Below are positions 11,941-23,859 of a DNA stretch of 64,000 nt, one piece after another. The notes under the pieces are model-generated. The model was not told the DNA's origin. It saw only the letters and a list, made by a program, of their open reading frames with translations, and ran no database searches. The stretch lies in assembly GCA_963682175.1 (NCBI GenBank), contig OY821771.1, forward strand, positions 43,234,201-43,298,200, in the 5' to 3' direction. This DNA comes from Triglochin maritima (taxonomy: Eukaryota; Streptophyta; Magnoliopsida; Alismatales; Juncaginaceae). The position numbers were made by a program, and so were the translations under genes. Position 1 is the stretch's first letter; each line of letters begins with the position of its first letter.

Positions 11941-13382
11941 ACTCGCCGCCACTTTCTTCCTCATCTTCTCCTTCCTTGTGCTACCACCACACAACGCAAC
12001 GCAACCGCTCTTCTCTTCTCTTCTCACACCTGTTCTCCGCTCTCCAGAAAACCTAGCGCGATCCTCGGAAGGTGAGTGATTCTATTCAGTTTTTCTTGTT
12101 TGGTTGTTCTTAGGCGAAACCCTAGCCTTCCTTCTGTGGTGATCTCAACTTTCGTGGAGTGCTTGGTAGAGTTGGTTAATTTACATGTAGTTAGGAAACT
12201 CTACAAGTTTGTTCCCTTTTTTTGTTATTACTGATATGTTCTTAACATGTTTCGTATGGTTTTTAAGTTCATGCGTTTTGTTTTCTTCTTTTCTGTTTTT
12301 GAGTTTGTCAGAAGATTTTTCGTTTTCTTGTTTCTTCCGTTAAAATTTTATGTTCAAATCAAATGTGTCTTAAGGAAGCCTGTTTTTGTTTCTTTCCTAT
12401 GTTTGTGTTGTGATTTGATAGTTTTGGATGTTTTATGGTTTTTTTTTGAAATAATCATAAAAATATAAAATTGGAATAATATAAGCCTTATAAAGTTATT
12501 TGGCTAAATACGAGAAAATGGAATCACGGATGCCCTTTTTCATTAACTTCTTCAATGAGATCATGGATAAAAAGAATTTGAAACAACATGAATGAAACAG
12601 CAGTCGAACAATATGATGCCGTAAGTTAGGACACAACAAAAAGACATGCAAGAAGATCATTTAGTCTCTGTTCCATTTCGAGTCTTTTAATTGAACTTGT
12701 ACTCTTTAAAAAACAATGTTGTAGTCTTTTATGATGTTGAACTTGTACATTTTTAAGTCAATAAATGGTAGATTATTTAGTGTGAGTTCTCTTATAATGT
12801 TGCTCATTTGATGATTTGTAAGTCCAAGTTAAAACACATTTTTAATTTCAAGTTAAAACAAATTAAAACACTTGGCAAAATGGTCTTCCTGGGACAAAAA
12901 CGACACCATTAGTGCTGATTTATGTATTATGAAAACGGCACTGCACATTAAAACACGTTGAAATGAAAACGGCATCGGCAGTGTCGTTTCATTACATTAG
13001 AAACGGTATTGCTGGTGCCGTATTATCAGAGAACATATTCCATTGGAATTTGTTTTTTGGATGCTAATCAGTTGGATTTTAAATCCAAGTCTTCTACACC
13101 TGTGCGGATAAAAAATCATACACTTTTGCAGCAAGTAACAAAACCAATCTTGCAACTAATAATCAACAACTTAGCGACAATAAGCAAGTAACACAAATTC
13201 AAACAAAAAGAGTTTTGGAGTTTTTCATGGAGAATTCACACTCGTTTTACTTTTATTATCGACATTTTTCTACTTTTCTATGGTTTCTTAATATGGACCA
13301 TTATTCTTTCTGAAATATCAGTGAAGTTAGCATAATTACTTTTAGTTTTTCCCCCGATAATTGTTGATTGTTTCGATTTTAG
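11941..13382 (+). other. HMGB 5' UTR exon and leader intron
   Basis: A CT-rich leader ends at 12071 with a strong donor (GGAAG/GTGAGT). The matching acceptor (TTTCGATTTTAG) is at 13382, eight bases before the ATG. The intron is about 1.3 kb. Long leader introns near plant promoters often raise expression (general knowledge). Confidence 0.6.
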
Positions 13383-13390
13383 ATTTCAAC

Positions 13391-15038
13391 ATGAGAGGAG
13401 GAAAAGGAAAGGCTGAGACAACCAAAAAAGCTGATAGCAAGTTGGTATCTCGTCACTTTGGTTTCTATTATTGTTCTGCTAGGATTCAGACAATCAAGAT
13501 CTTGTTATTTTAAGTACTTTTAATGAGGTATTTTGATTTTAAAGGCTTTCAGTTAAGAAGAAAGGACCCGAGAAGGTTATGAAGAGGTCAACAAAGAAAG
13601 AGAAGGATCCTAACAAGCCTAAGCGGCCACCCAGTGCTTTCTTCGTGTTCTTGTACAAACAATCGATTCACTCATTCTTGCTTGAATTTAGTTTATCCTG
13701 CATTGCTCTGTCTTTTAGTGTTTGATATTTGCCACTTGACCACTTTCGGATTTGAAGGGAAGAGTTTAGGAAAACTTTTAAGGAGAAGAACCCCAGGAAC
13801 AAATCTGTTGCTGTTGTAAGCTACATCTCTCTTTACGCTAATTCTTACTCAAAGTTTCTAAAATTTTCAAACTTTATGTTTAATTTTTATAATCAGGTTG
13901 GAAAAGCTGCTGGGGAGAAATGGAAGAGCATGAGCGATGCTGTGAGTTGTTTATGTCTATGAAATCTGCACATCTTTACACAAAAGAATGAAAAATAGTC
14001 CATTTGTCCATGTGGGGTTTGTTTAGTTACATGTGGATCTCTTGGATCTTGTTGCTGAATTGGACGCATTTAATCTATGTTCCCAGGACAAGGCTCCCTA
14101 TGTAGCCAAGGCTGAGAAGAGGAAAGTTGAGTACAACAAGAGCATTGCCACTTACAACAAGAAAAAGGTACTGTGAAGCCCACGTCCCTTTTGCTTAGTT
14201 GTAAACCAAAGAGAAATCAGTTCTGATGTTGTAAGATGATATATCATAATTTTTAATGAGTACGCATTTAATTGTCATTAACCTGGTATTCATATGATAG
14301 GATGGCGAAAACGTTGCAGCAGAAGATGAGGAAGAAGAGGTTTCCGACAAGTCCAAGTCTGAGGTCGATGAAGAGAGTGGAGAGGTATATCACTGTTCTT
14401 TTTCTTGAATCTAGTATGTCATTTTTGAAAGACATACCGTCGTACTAGTGGTTAAATGGGTAGGGTTTCACATTGAGACCATAAATGAATAGATGATGAT
14501 TTGAAGCCATACATTTAGATGCTACTCTTTTAATCCCCCCCCCCCCCCCCCCCCCCTGCAATTTAGATATCAACTCAAATATTATTTTCTAGGACTGGAC
14601 ATTCTTACATAATTTCCAGCTGCTAACTTAATTGCGTTGCACTTCTGCACTTAGTGTCATCAGTTCAAACCTTGTCATCTGGTCCTTCGTGGTGTTACTC
14701 TTTTATTGCATGCAGCATGTATTATTTAGGTTGTTGCGATGTTTAGTGTGCAATGGACTGGTAGTACCTATTCGTGGAAGAAGTTAACCTACTTACATTA
14801 AGGAAAACTTTTCAGCAATCGCCTTTTGTATCGAAGATCATTTTCGCAACGATTCAATCAACAAATTTACTTGTGTACTCGAGTAGGACCTTTCTGTACC
14901 AACTTTTATACCCATAAAATATCATGAAATTTAAACTCAAAAGTTTCAACTATGACTAATAGTATTGCTAAATTCAAGTAATATTAATTGAAAACTGTAT
15001 GTTTGATTTTTCAGGAGGAAGACGAGGATGATGATTGA
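13391..15038 (+). CDS. HMGB: HMGB-type high mobility group box protein
   Basis: Seven coding exons (13391-13440, 13545-13652, 13758-13815, 13897-13941, 14087-14167, 14301-14384, 15015-15038) join in frame to 149 residues, normal for small plant HMGBs. Layout: basic N-terminus MRGGKGKAETTKKADSK, one HMG box at residues about 38-110 (DPNKPKRPPSAFFVF, WKSMSDADKAPYVAKAEKR), and an acidic tail from about 117 ending EEDEDDD. The protein is an architectural chromatin factor that bends DNA in the nucleus without sequence specificity. The ATG is the first after the leader intron and matches the family N-terminus. The first donor (GTTGGT) is weak but is the only one keeping phase. Introns are GT-AG. 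Apparently intact. Confidence 0.92.
14535..14556. repeat. (C)22 homopolymer in HMGB intron 6
   Basis: An uninterrupted run of 22 C residues in the 630-bp last intron. The opposite strand is G22, able in principle to form G-quadruplex structures. Runs this long are prone to length error in sequencing. Confidence 0.9.
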
Positions 15039-15180
15039 GAAATTAAGAAGCAAAAAAGGGTCTGTATTTTGAAATGCCACAAAGATGGCATATTCCTTTC
15101 CATAATTTTAGCATGTAGGTGAAGCTGTATTGGTGCTTTGGTGTTGGTTGTGGGATCTTGTACTTGAAACAAATTATTCT

Positions 15181-16680
15181 CCGCTTTAAGTTCTGAAGTT
15201 CTAATACCGACCAAACCATGTCCCACTTTTCTCTCACCCTTTTGAAGTTGACCATTTTTTTTAGCTTCGTTTCTTGTAGTGTTGTGATGCCCATTTAAGT
15301 TCTGAAGTTCTAATACCTACTGATACGGGAGATAATTGGCCATCAGCAAAGTTGGGCAGTTGAATAGTTATCCAGTACTCAACTCTGCCGTAGTTTTTTG
15401 TTGTTGGCTTAACTGCATGCTGATTGTATCTTGAAAAGCTAGTTGGGTCGACCGTTTACGGAACGGTAGTCCGAAACAAGATGATTTGATTGGTCATAAT
15501 AAAGGGTTCGGTACACCGAATAAGAGTCGGTTAACAGATTACTAACTTTTGGTAACTATTTCTAATTTCCACCGATTAAAGTTCAGTTCACCAAATGAGG
15601 TTCGGTTCATTGTTATGAGGTGGACAGTAAGGAATGGTCGTACTCTAATTATACATGTTTGGTAGACCGTTTGTTATTCAGATGATTGAACTTAGCGTGA
15701 GTTTTGTGTTAACAGTTATGGTTCAAATATTCGTTAAAGACAACGGTCATGTGCCACGTGGAAATAGTCGTTGTGTCAAATGCCAATAAGGAATCAGTTG
15801 ACCGATAGGAGATCGATCGTCTGAAAAAAGACGAGTCAATTGGGCTTTAAGTCAATATTCAAATGTGATTGTTGAGTGAAATCCAAAACTGATCCAAGAC
15901 ACTTTGGTCGTCCGTCTGGACAATTTTAGATAGCATTATAATGTCTACTGATGGGAAGGTTTCGATTATCCGTTAGGGGAAAGGTTGACTGAACTTGGCC
16001 GGGATAAATTCTATTGCTCAAAATTTCTTATAATCTTATTTACTCAATAAATAGAAAAGTACAAGTATTCTTTTTGAACTTTGATTACAAGTCTTAAGTC
16101 TTTGTCTCAATGCTCATTCTTTTGATGAATTTTAATCAATATATTAAGATGATTGCAAGTATACAAGTATATATGCAATGCATGAAATTATATTTCCCAC
16201 TTTGATTGGTTAAATTGATTGATTAAGATTAGTTTGATTAATCATCAAAATTAATATAAATTAAGACCTAAAAGCCAATAATATGAATCATAAAAGAACA
16301 ACATTTGAATTAAAATTAATTCTGACAATTACAACTGCATACTAAAACAACCGGAAACCAACTACAACAATTTCTTAAACAATCTTCAAACCATGACTAC
16401 AATAATTTACTGAAACAACCAAAAACCAACTACAACAACATATTAAAGCAACTATAACAATTTACCAAACCAACTAGAACACAACTCCGACAAAGTAATT
16501 AGACTAGAATCATAGAACCCTAACTATTTGCCTAATGCTTCATACTTCTTTTCAACTTCCGACATATTTGCCTAATGCTACTCCCCTATCAATGAAAGCC
16601 TTAATTAAGCATTGACATTTTATTTTGCCACTATTTGTAAGCAAGTTTTTCCCGTTGATAGTCTTGATTACCCCCTAGCG
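15181..16680. other. Repetitive intergenic DNA downstream of HMGB
   Basis: A direct repeat TTAAGTTCTGAAGTTCTAA occurs near 15185 and 15293, inside and just after the probable HMGB 3' UTR. From about 15440 to 16000 the sequence has scattered GGTCGACCG-like and TTCGGTTC motifs, reminiscent of the LTR at 4152-6138 and possibly a decayed LTR. 16330-16500 is rich in degenerate ACCAACTACAACAA units. No gene is seen. Confidence 0.4.
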
Positions 16681-16734
16681 TTCCCATCAACCTTATTTTG
16701 TCAATCAAATTAACCACAAGATCCATATCTTTTG

Positions 16735-17934
16735 TTACAAACCTCTGTTTGTCTTTTTTTGGCCCTTCTTCACACGTGCTGGGTGATTAGAATATCCCAT
16801 TCCGACATCTTCACTAGTTGGTGTATCTGGATTCCAAGGAGCCTCCAAATTCAGAAGTCGTGCTCTCTTTCCGCTACTTCCCATTTCAGGACTATTAGCC
16901 ATAGGAGGACAACCACAGGTTGGGTTTGTAGTAGAACGAGACAAGAGTTCTTTTGATTTTTGAAACCCTTTTAACATTTTCCAAGCATGTTGAAAGAGAA
17001 ACTTACATTTATGAGTGTGTTGGAAAATGATGTGAGCTTCCTAAATAACATCTTCTTGTTGTGAAATGAAAAGACATGGAGATTTAAGGGAGGATGATAA
17101 AGACTTTTCATTGTTTTATCATAAACAATACAATGAGTCAATATATATAGACAAGAGACATGTGTTACAATGCAATAACAAGCTAATGAATGAAACATAT
17201 AATATACATCAATGAGAGAATTACATTGCATTTGAATGTAGAAGTTACAAGAAGTTGCAACACCAAGAGATAATGTGACTCATCCATATATATATTTGTT
17301 GTTTCATAACTCTTCTTCATTTGTTCCGCTCATCCTCCTCCGTAGCGCTTCTTCATAGCAAGACACTCATTTCAAGGTAAACCCTCATATTCTTCTCCAC
17401 CTACCTCTAATAGATTCAAGATTTCTTTCAGAAATCCTTTGAGGATTATCCTCTCATGCTCTTTCAAAGGTTTCACATACTTTTATTTAGAACTGACCAT
17501 TCGTCTCGATCAAGGCTAACCAATGCATCAGTGGTGGTGTTCATGCAAGACAAAATCAAAGCTTCATCTTCTGCCACGAACCAAGCTTTATTTGAGGCTA
17601 CAAATGTTGGAGAAAGAATAGGTGGTGGTCTCGTCTGCATATTTATTAATCTCAACAGGCTCATGTTCTAGTATTATCTTCTTTGTGGCAACTTTCACTT
17701 CCCCAGCATTTGAATAACTACTATAATTTCCATATTGAAATTGCAATGGAAATTGTGGTGGAATTTGACGGTATTGCTGTAAAATTAGTTTTGTAAATGA
17801 AAACCTTGCACGAGTAACTGATAATTGTGGTTGGATGGAAGATTAGGATCAAATTGAATTTTTTGTGGACTTTGAGTGGGGAAACTGAAAATGGTTGTCA
17901 AACTATGGTAACATTGGTGTCTGTTAGCCATTGG
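16735..17934 (-). pseudogene. SANT/NAM-type ORF1 relic of a PIF/Harbinger-like element
   Basis: Minus-strand pieces read, in order, a start MANRHQCY near 17932, a SANT-like motif AWFVAEDEALILSCMNTTTD near 17580, and a C-terminal part with GSSGKRARLL and NHPARVKKGQKK near 16800-16900. This order (Trp-rich EEDEAL box, then KRxR, then RPxGxKxxK) is that of plant proteins often mislabelled glutathione S-transferase T3-like and of ORF1 proteins accompanying PIF/Harbinger transposases. Frames change repeatedly and unrelated DNA (about 17019-17460) interrupts the middle. No DDE transposase is adjacent. Decayed. Confidence 0.55.
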
Positions 17935-18525
17935 TAAATTTTATTTTATTTTATTTTATTTTTTGAATTTTTTATTTTATAAAAACTATTTTAAAAGTAA
18001 AAACATTGAAAAAATTCACCTAATCAAAACACACCACGTGTAAAAACTTTAAACTACAATTTTCACCAACAACCAAACAAAAAATAAATGTGATCTAATA
18101 CTTTTGTTTTCTTCGATGAGAGGATTTTCCCACCCTTTTATAATTGGGTGGAAGTTCCCACTTCATAACTTACCGGAAAAGTAGATATATATCATACTTC
18201 CCACCCACTTCCCACAAATATTAATGTGGCTTGCCACGTCAAAACAAAAAAAGGGTTTTTGCTACAGTACACTCCCGTAAGTGTCCAAATTGGTCATATG
18301 CACCTGCTTTTTCGGTATTGCCGCATATGCATCTGGTGAGCATCCTATCTGCGCAAATGCACTTGGGCCGTTCGTGGGCCCCACGCCAGAGAGACGACGT
18401 GAATGGGCCGTTAACGGCCGTCCGAATCGGTTCGTGATCTGTTTGGTAGGACGTGTGATTTGGGATTGACTGTAGCCAAATAAATTTTACTAAGACTAAT
18501 CTAAGACCATGACGAAACCATTACA

Positions 18526-18845
18526 GTGCTGGAATCACTCTGCATCGAATCACTCTGGATCGACTCTGACATCACTCTGGATCGTCTATGGAATCACTCT
18601 GTATCGACTCTGGAATCGGTCTTGATCGTCTCTGGAATCATTTCGGATCGTCTCTGGAACCAATCTGGATCGACTGTGGAATCAATCTGGATCGACTCTG
18701 GAATAACTCTGGATCGTCTATGGAATCGCTCTGTATCGACTCTGGAATCGTTCTGGATCGTCTCTGGAATCAATCTGGATCGACTCTGGACAATCTGGAT
18801 CAGCTCTGGAATCACTCCGGATCCACTCTGGAATCACTATGGATC
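18526..18845 (+). repeat. 22-bp tandem array, left arm
   Basis: About 14 degenerate copies of a 22-bp unit such as CTCTGGAATCAATCTGGATC plus two bases. Because 22 is not a multiple of 3, all frames cycle through the same repeated peptide (LWNHSGST/LESLWID). This explains the overlapping open frames here, which are not genes. Confidence 0.85.
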
Positions 18846-19374
18846 CAGTGACTGTAGTCCCACGGACACGTATGAGACCTGGTCGTTCGACCCTGGAATG
18901 ACTCAGGAATGATGCGTCACACGTCAGAGACCACTAGGCAAATACGTGTCCACAAAAGGGGGCTGATCTGGCAATTCCTTCGTAAGTTGAAGCGCAAAGG
19001 TTCCCGTGATCAGAGGGGAACGACTGTTGAACATCGAGATCAGGACTTACCATCAATACGTGAGAAGACGTATCACAAATAAATTTGTATGCCAAAAGAC
19101 TTGTTCGTATTTGAAAGAGATAAAGTTTCTGTATAAGTCATACAATTGTTTAGAGACGGACATGTTATGAAGCAACAAACGTGAGTCCAGATGAGTAAAG
19201 AGTCAGTACAGAGTAATTCCGGAGGCTATCCTAAGTGTGTAGAAAATGAACATTGTCAACGATGTAAGGAGTTGCAGGCTGTGGAGACGGCCATAATGTT
19301 CTACTGGTGGAGAATGACGAACTGCATGGATGACTGGAAGAGAGCCATGCGCACTAGAAACCCGGACCCAAAGT

Positions 19375-19615
19375 GGATCCGGAGTGATTCCAGAGCCGAT
19401 CCAGATTGTCCAGAGTCGATCAAGATTGATTCCAGAGACGATCCAGAACGATTCCAGAGTCGATACAGAGCGATTCCATAGACGATCCGGATTGGTTCCA
19501 GAGACAATCCGGAACGATTCCAGAGATGATCCAGACCGATTCCAGAGTCGATACAAAGCGATTCCATAGACGATCCAGAGTGATGCCAGAGTCGATCCAG
19601 AGTGATTCCAGCACT
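19375..19615 (-). repeat. 22-bp tandem array, right arm
   Basis: Reverse-complement counterpart of the left-arm array, about 11 copies of the same unit (GATCCAGAGTGATTCCAGAG type). It is shorter than the left array, so the arms have lost or gained repeat units independently. Confidence 0.85.
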
Positions 19616-20120
19616 GTAATGGTTTCGTCATGGTCTTAGATTAGTCTTAGTAAAATTTATTTGGCTACAGTCAATCCCAAATCACACGTCCTACCAAACG
19701 GATCACGAACCAATTCGGACGGTCGTTAACGGCCCATTCACGTCGTCTCTCTGGCGCGGGGCCCACGAACGGCCCAGGTGCATTTGCGCAGATTGAATGC
19801 TCACCAGATGCATATGCGGCAATACCGAAAAAGCAGGTGCATATGACAAATTTGGACACTTGCGAGGTGTACTGTAGTAAGATCCCCAAAAAATAATTTA
19901 TGTGAAAAACCACCTTTCAATCACCCAAATACCACTATCTACACCAAAACACTCTCTCACCAGTTGCTCCTCAACTGCAAGTCTAGTATGGTCGTTGTAC
20001 TACTTTCAAATAGCATTAATGTGAGACTTTTGAATTTGAATTGCAGGGTTTTTGGTGGGTTCATTCTTTTCAACCCATTAAAAAACAATCAACTCTTCTA
20101 GTTGGGACACATTTTCTTCC

Positions 20121-20240
20121 CCCTCAAGCTTCATGGCTTCCCCTTCAACCATGAGTGTCAAGATCTGGTTCCTCAAGCTTCATGGCTTCCCCCTTCAAAC
20201 CATGAGTGCCAATATCTGGTTTCTAAAGCTTCATGCCTTA
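20121..20240. repeat. ~50-bp direct repeat, 2.4 copies
   Basis: CCTCAAGCTTCATGGCTTCC followed by CTTCAAACCATGAGTG-type sequence is repeated at about 20121, 20171 and, partially, 20222. No coding potential. Confidence 0.7.
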
Positions 20241-20379
20241 TTTTCCCTTTTTTGTTTATCAATGTTTGTTTTATTTTTCCTTTTTTAAACTTTTTCTATA
20301 GCACTAAATATTTCATTGTTCAAGTTGCTAAGCTCATTCTCCTTTATAACCACCACCTCATCTCTTCCCGAATCAGGGT

Positions 20380-20776
20380 TTTGCGATGGGAGATGATTGG
20401 TCGAAGAGCACCATCTAATCTTCATCTTCACCAAGGATCAAGTTGGATCTCTGTTGATCTCTCGTTGAGGGTGAGTCTGTCAACTTCACCGAAGGTGACG
20501 ATGGACGCACCTAGGTTGTAGACTTCACTAGACACAGTGGATCTAAAGTGAATCTGTGGAGGCGGGCATGGTGGCAGTGGAGGTGGTTACAAAGGAGGTG
20601 GTGGTTATAGAGGAGAACGGGGAGCGTGTGTTATACATGTGGGGGAGAGGGAGCACATGACCAAAGATTGTAACCATAGAGGAGTCAGATACGAAGGAGG
20701 TGAGAGGGATGAAGGTGGTGGTGAAAGGGACGAAGGGGACGAAGGAGAAGGTGGTTGTTACAATTGTTGTTGAGCA
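20380..20776 (+). pseudogene. Cold shock domain / CCHC zinc-knuckle protein pseudogene
   Basis: Degraded but recognisable order of a plant CSP/GRP2-type RNA chaperone. A cold-shock-domain end (HQGSS near 20440, then EGESVNFTEGDDGRT near 20467) is followed by a TAG replacing the expected Lys, VVDFT, a glycine-rich linker (GGGYKGGGGYRGERG) near 20560-20620, and a CCHC knuckle (EHMTKDCN near 20653) reached only by changing frame. A second partial knuckle (GGCYNCC) ends at a TGA near 20774. RNP1 and the N-terminus are lost. Plant CSP genes are often intronless, so lack of introns does not prove retroposition. Confidence 0.6.
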
Positions 20777-21417
20777 ATGATAGTGCTTAAATACTAACGT
20801 GAGATATTGTGGTGCTTTAAGCTATCTGATGTGTTATCAATTTCGGACATTTGAGAGCTAATTACATCGATATGTACTAATGTGTTTGCGGGTTTTTGGT
20901 AGTGTTTGGAATATGTTTGATTGGTAGGTTTACAACGTATTTTTGAATGGTAAGGTATATTACTCAAACAACGGGCTTTTGATAGGGATCTTCAAGGAAA
21001 AGGAAGGATTACCTCTGTCGACAACTGAGTTATCTTGGCGTTGGGGTATTTTAATTGTGTCAGATGGGTAAGTTGGTACTATGGCCTGGTACTTGAGTCC
21101 TCTCGTTTGGGTGATGAGAGATATTGGTAGTTACATGATTGTTAGTTGGTTGGTTATAAGTCCGGACCGGATGTTACATGTTCATAACCCATGTGTTTGT
21201 GGCCAAACCTAGTAGGTGGCTGATTGATTTGGATCCTTGTTGGTAGATGATTAATATATTTCTTCTTCAAATTTCTTTGATGTAAGTTAAATCTTTGATG
21301 GTTAAGCATGTGGATGGTGAGGGTAAAATTAATTTAGCGATAAGGTAAAATTCTCAATATGTTATGTTATCAACATGTTATTTTTTTATTAATTTGGGGA
21401 ATGGTGGTTGTTGGGGT

Positions 21418-21750
21418 TGAAATGAGAGAATGGATAACTTTGACGGATGTCCTAAAATGAATAACATTTGTCGACCGGAAACTATTTTAGGTTATTTATA
21501 CAAGAAAACATCGAAGGATCGTGGGGGTAAATTTAATATGGTAAATGGGTATGTTTGAGTAACGCTAATATGAGGAAATCGTGGCATACCTTGGGATCTT
21601 TGGCCTCTGGGTTTTACCGGTTGTTAGAGATGATGGTTAGTCATCACGTTGGAGCATGATGGTCCCTGAGGTAAATTGAAATGGCAGAATGGGTAAGCAT
21701 GACGGATGTCCTAAAATGAATGACATGTCGACCGAAAAACTATTTTAGTA
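21418..21750. repeat. Direct repeat about 258 bp apart
   Basis: A segment with GACGGATGTCCTAAAATGAA, GTCGACCG and ACTATTTTAG occurs near 21450 and again near 21698. A neighbouring ATATGGTAAATGGGTA motif lies between them. Probably two units of a decayed tandem or LTR sequence. Confidence 0.6.
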
Positions 21751-21852
21751 AGTACGAGTTTTTTTGCAGTAACATTTATGAAGTTTTCTGGGGTAACTTG
21801 GAACTATATTCAACATTTTGGTGTTATTCACATATTCCTCTCAGAAAGTTAT

Positions 21853-23854
21853 TATAAGAACCTCAAACCCAACCCTCTCTCTCTCTCACCTCTCTTCCCT
21901 AACCCTAACCCCCAACCCATTTTTCCCTCACCCTCTTTCCTTCCTCCTCAGCCCCGGCAACTCAGGCGATGACCTTGGGCGAGCTCGGCGTTCGCGCGTA
22001 GGCGCGGAGGGGAAACGTCCCCTTCTCCGTTGTCCGTCTTCTTCTAGGTACGCCACCTTCGTCCCCATATGTTGGTTCCTTATGGTCGTGTGCGTGTGGT
22101 GGAGGATGATCGGAGTTGATCGGGAGTTTGATCGGAAATGGAATGGGGCGAGATCGGAGATGTGGAGGAAGGCGTCGAGAGGGGAGGTCGCGCGAGGGGG
22201 TTACGTGGGGTTGCCGCAGGCGAGTCCGTGCCACGGCAAAGACCGGCAATGGGCAGGCCGACGGTGACGCCGGGGGTGGCGACCGCAAGGGTTGGCTGTC
22301 GGGGATGGATTTTGTGTTGGGTTTATTGCATGTGGCCCCTGGATTTTATGTGTTTGTGGTTAAAGATGATTGTTGGTTTTGATTCCGGGTTAATTGCATA
22401 ATTTCCCTGGATTTTTTAATAATTGGGGTGAAGGATTGAATTGGAATAATTGCAAGATAAATCTGGGAAGTTAATTGTATTTGATGTGTTAATAAATAGT
22501 TCAGTTATTTGCAGAATAAACCCTGAATTTATGAGTATTGGTTTGAATTGATTAATATTTGGAAAAATTGCTAGAAAAATCCCTGAATTGTTGTAATTGA
22601 GTAAATGATTAATGTCTGGGTAAAATACTGAATAAACCTTAGACTTTCTGTAATTGTGGAAAATAATTTAATTGGTAAAATTACACTTATACCCTTGTAC
22701 TTTGATTTGTGGACTTAGAACAATAATTTCATCACGCTTCTTATATGATTTTATAGTCTTGTTGATTCTTTATTGCTTTAAAGTTTGTTGGGGTCATGGA
22801 CCCGTGCTTTTGGGGGTAAATTACATTTACCCCTTGCTTGGTGAGAATGTGAGAGGTTCGTGGAACTGATGGTTCACCCACGTTGTTACGAGTGGTCGTT
22901 GGAGCGTTGCTCACGGACTCGGGCGTGTGATCGAGTAGTGGAGATGACGCGTGAGGCACGTATGACTAGATGTAGGGTGTTCCCTTGTTGGGGGAGGTCC
23001 AGGATGGTTTACCAGCGTTGTTGCGAGTGACCGTTAGGGAGCGTTGCTCACGGGCTCGGGCGTTGTGGTTGGATTCCCGGAGTCGGTTTCCCCCCTTGTT
23101 GTTGCGGTTCGGAAGGGCCCACCCACGTTGTGGCGAGTGACCGTTAGGGAGCGTTGCTCACGGGCTCGGGCGTGTGGTCGGCTTCCGAAGCCGGATGAGG
23201 AACTGGTCAGCTCACCAGCGTTGTGACGGGTGACCGTTCGGGAGCATTGCTCACGGGCTTGGGCGCGTGGGTTGGAGTAGGGCGTTGCCTTGTGGGCTGG
23301 ATGCGCGGTCTTGTCGAGGGTGCATGCTCGGCCTGGCTGGGCGTGTGGTTGCCTTGGGACGTGTGACAGTTCTACCGTGAGAGCGGGTTGAGTGTCGCCT
23401 TGTGGGTTGGATGCGCGGTGGGGCTCGAGGTGCACGCTCGGCCTCGCTGGGCGCGTGACCGCCTTGGAACACGAGACCAGTGTGAGTCGTCAGGGGTAAC
23501 TAGACCTTGTTCAGTGTCGGGTTGGGGTGGTGTACTGGGTCTTGATTTAAGACTCATGCGTGCCTGTTCGTGTGCAGGTGGGACGCGGTAGGTGATCAGA
23601 GACGACTTGGGCTTGGGACGCGTGAACTGGATTTGTTGAGCTCAGTTGTCATGTATTTTTTCCTACTCCTCTTAGTAGTTGTGTAGTAGGTTTCAAATTG
23701 CTCGTATTTTCCTTCCACGTTGTACCTTGACTTTACCTTATCATATATTTTAAACTGAGGCCTCGAGTTGGTTATTACAGTTAATGTCCCTTTTTCGCTT
23801 CCTTTTAGTGTTGTACTCATTGCTGTGTCCCGAGTGCGGATTAGGGGCGTTACA
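21853..23854 (-). mobile_element. Probable solo gypsy LTR, minus strand
   Basis: Read on the minus strand it starts TGTAACGCCCCTAATCCG, a start typical of plant gypsy chromovirus LTRs. A 5-bp match GTTAT flanks it (21848-21852 and 23855-23859), giving about 2,002 bp, close to the 1,987-bp LTR at 4152. The distal end is TATA instead of CA, so one terminus is mutated or the boundary is slightly off. The interior is GC-rich with tandem motifs. No internal domains are adjacent. Confidence 0.6.
22876..23475. repeat. GC-rich degenerate repeats within the LTR
   Basis: Four copies of a block containing GAGCGTTGCTCACGGGCTCG lie near 22890, 23040, 23145 and 23240. Two copies of a block containing GGATGCGCGGT and GCTCGGCCT lie near 23295 and 23408. 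Multiple overlapping open frames here are composition artefacts. Confidence 0.75.
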
Positions 23855-23859
23855 GTTAT

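Larger units (their letters stand above)
18253..19887. mobile_element. Foldback-like element with long inverted arms
   Basis: The left arm (18253-about 18845) and right arm (about 19370-19887) are near-perfect reverse complements. They share landmarks such as CTACAGTACAC, GTCCAAATT, CGGTATTGCCGCATATGC and GGCCGTTAACGG-type motifs. Each arm has a roughly 270-bp unique outer part and an inner array of 22-bp tandem repeats. About 525 bp of non-repetitive core separates them, with no recognised protein. Long TIRs containing internal tandem repeats are typical of foldback elements and some non-autonomous MULEs. Flanks are A-rich, so the target duplication is uncertain. Confidence 0.75.

Noticed and set aside
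12247..12468. 73-codon Phe-rich frame
   Set aside because: Inside the T-rich HMGB leader intron.
18526..19615. CRISPR-like regular repeats
   Set aside because: Contiguous degenerate tandem repeats without spacers in a plant genome.
18526..19631. Overlapping frames encoding LWNHSGST-type repeats on both strands
   Set aside because: A 22-bp tandem array opens all frames; not a protein gene.
21897..21921. Telomere-like CTAACCCTAACCCCC
   Set aside because: Only about two units, lacking the plant CCCTAAA period; part of a C-rich LTR end.
21818..23591. Arg/Pro-rich frames on both strands
   Set aside because: GC-rich LTR with tandem repeats; overlapping frames on both strands with no domain.
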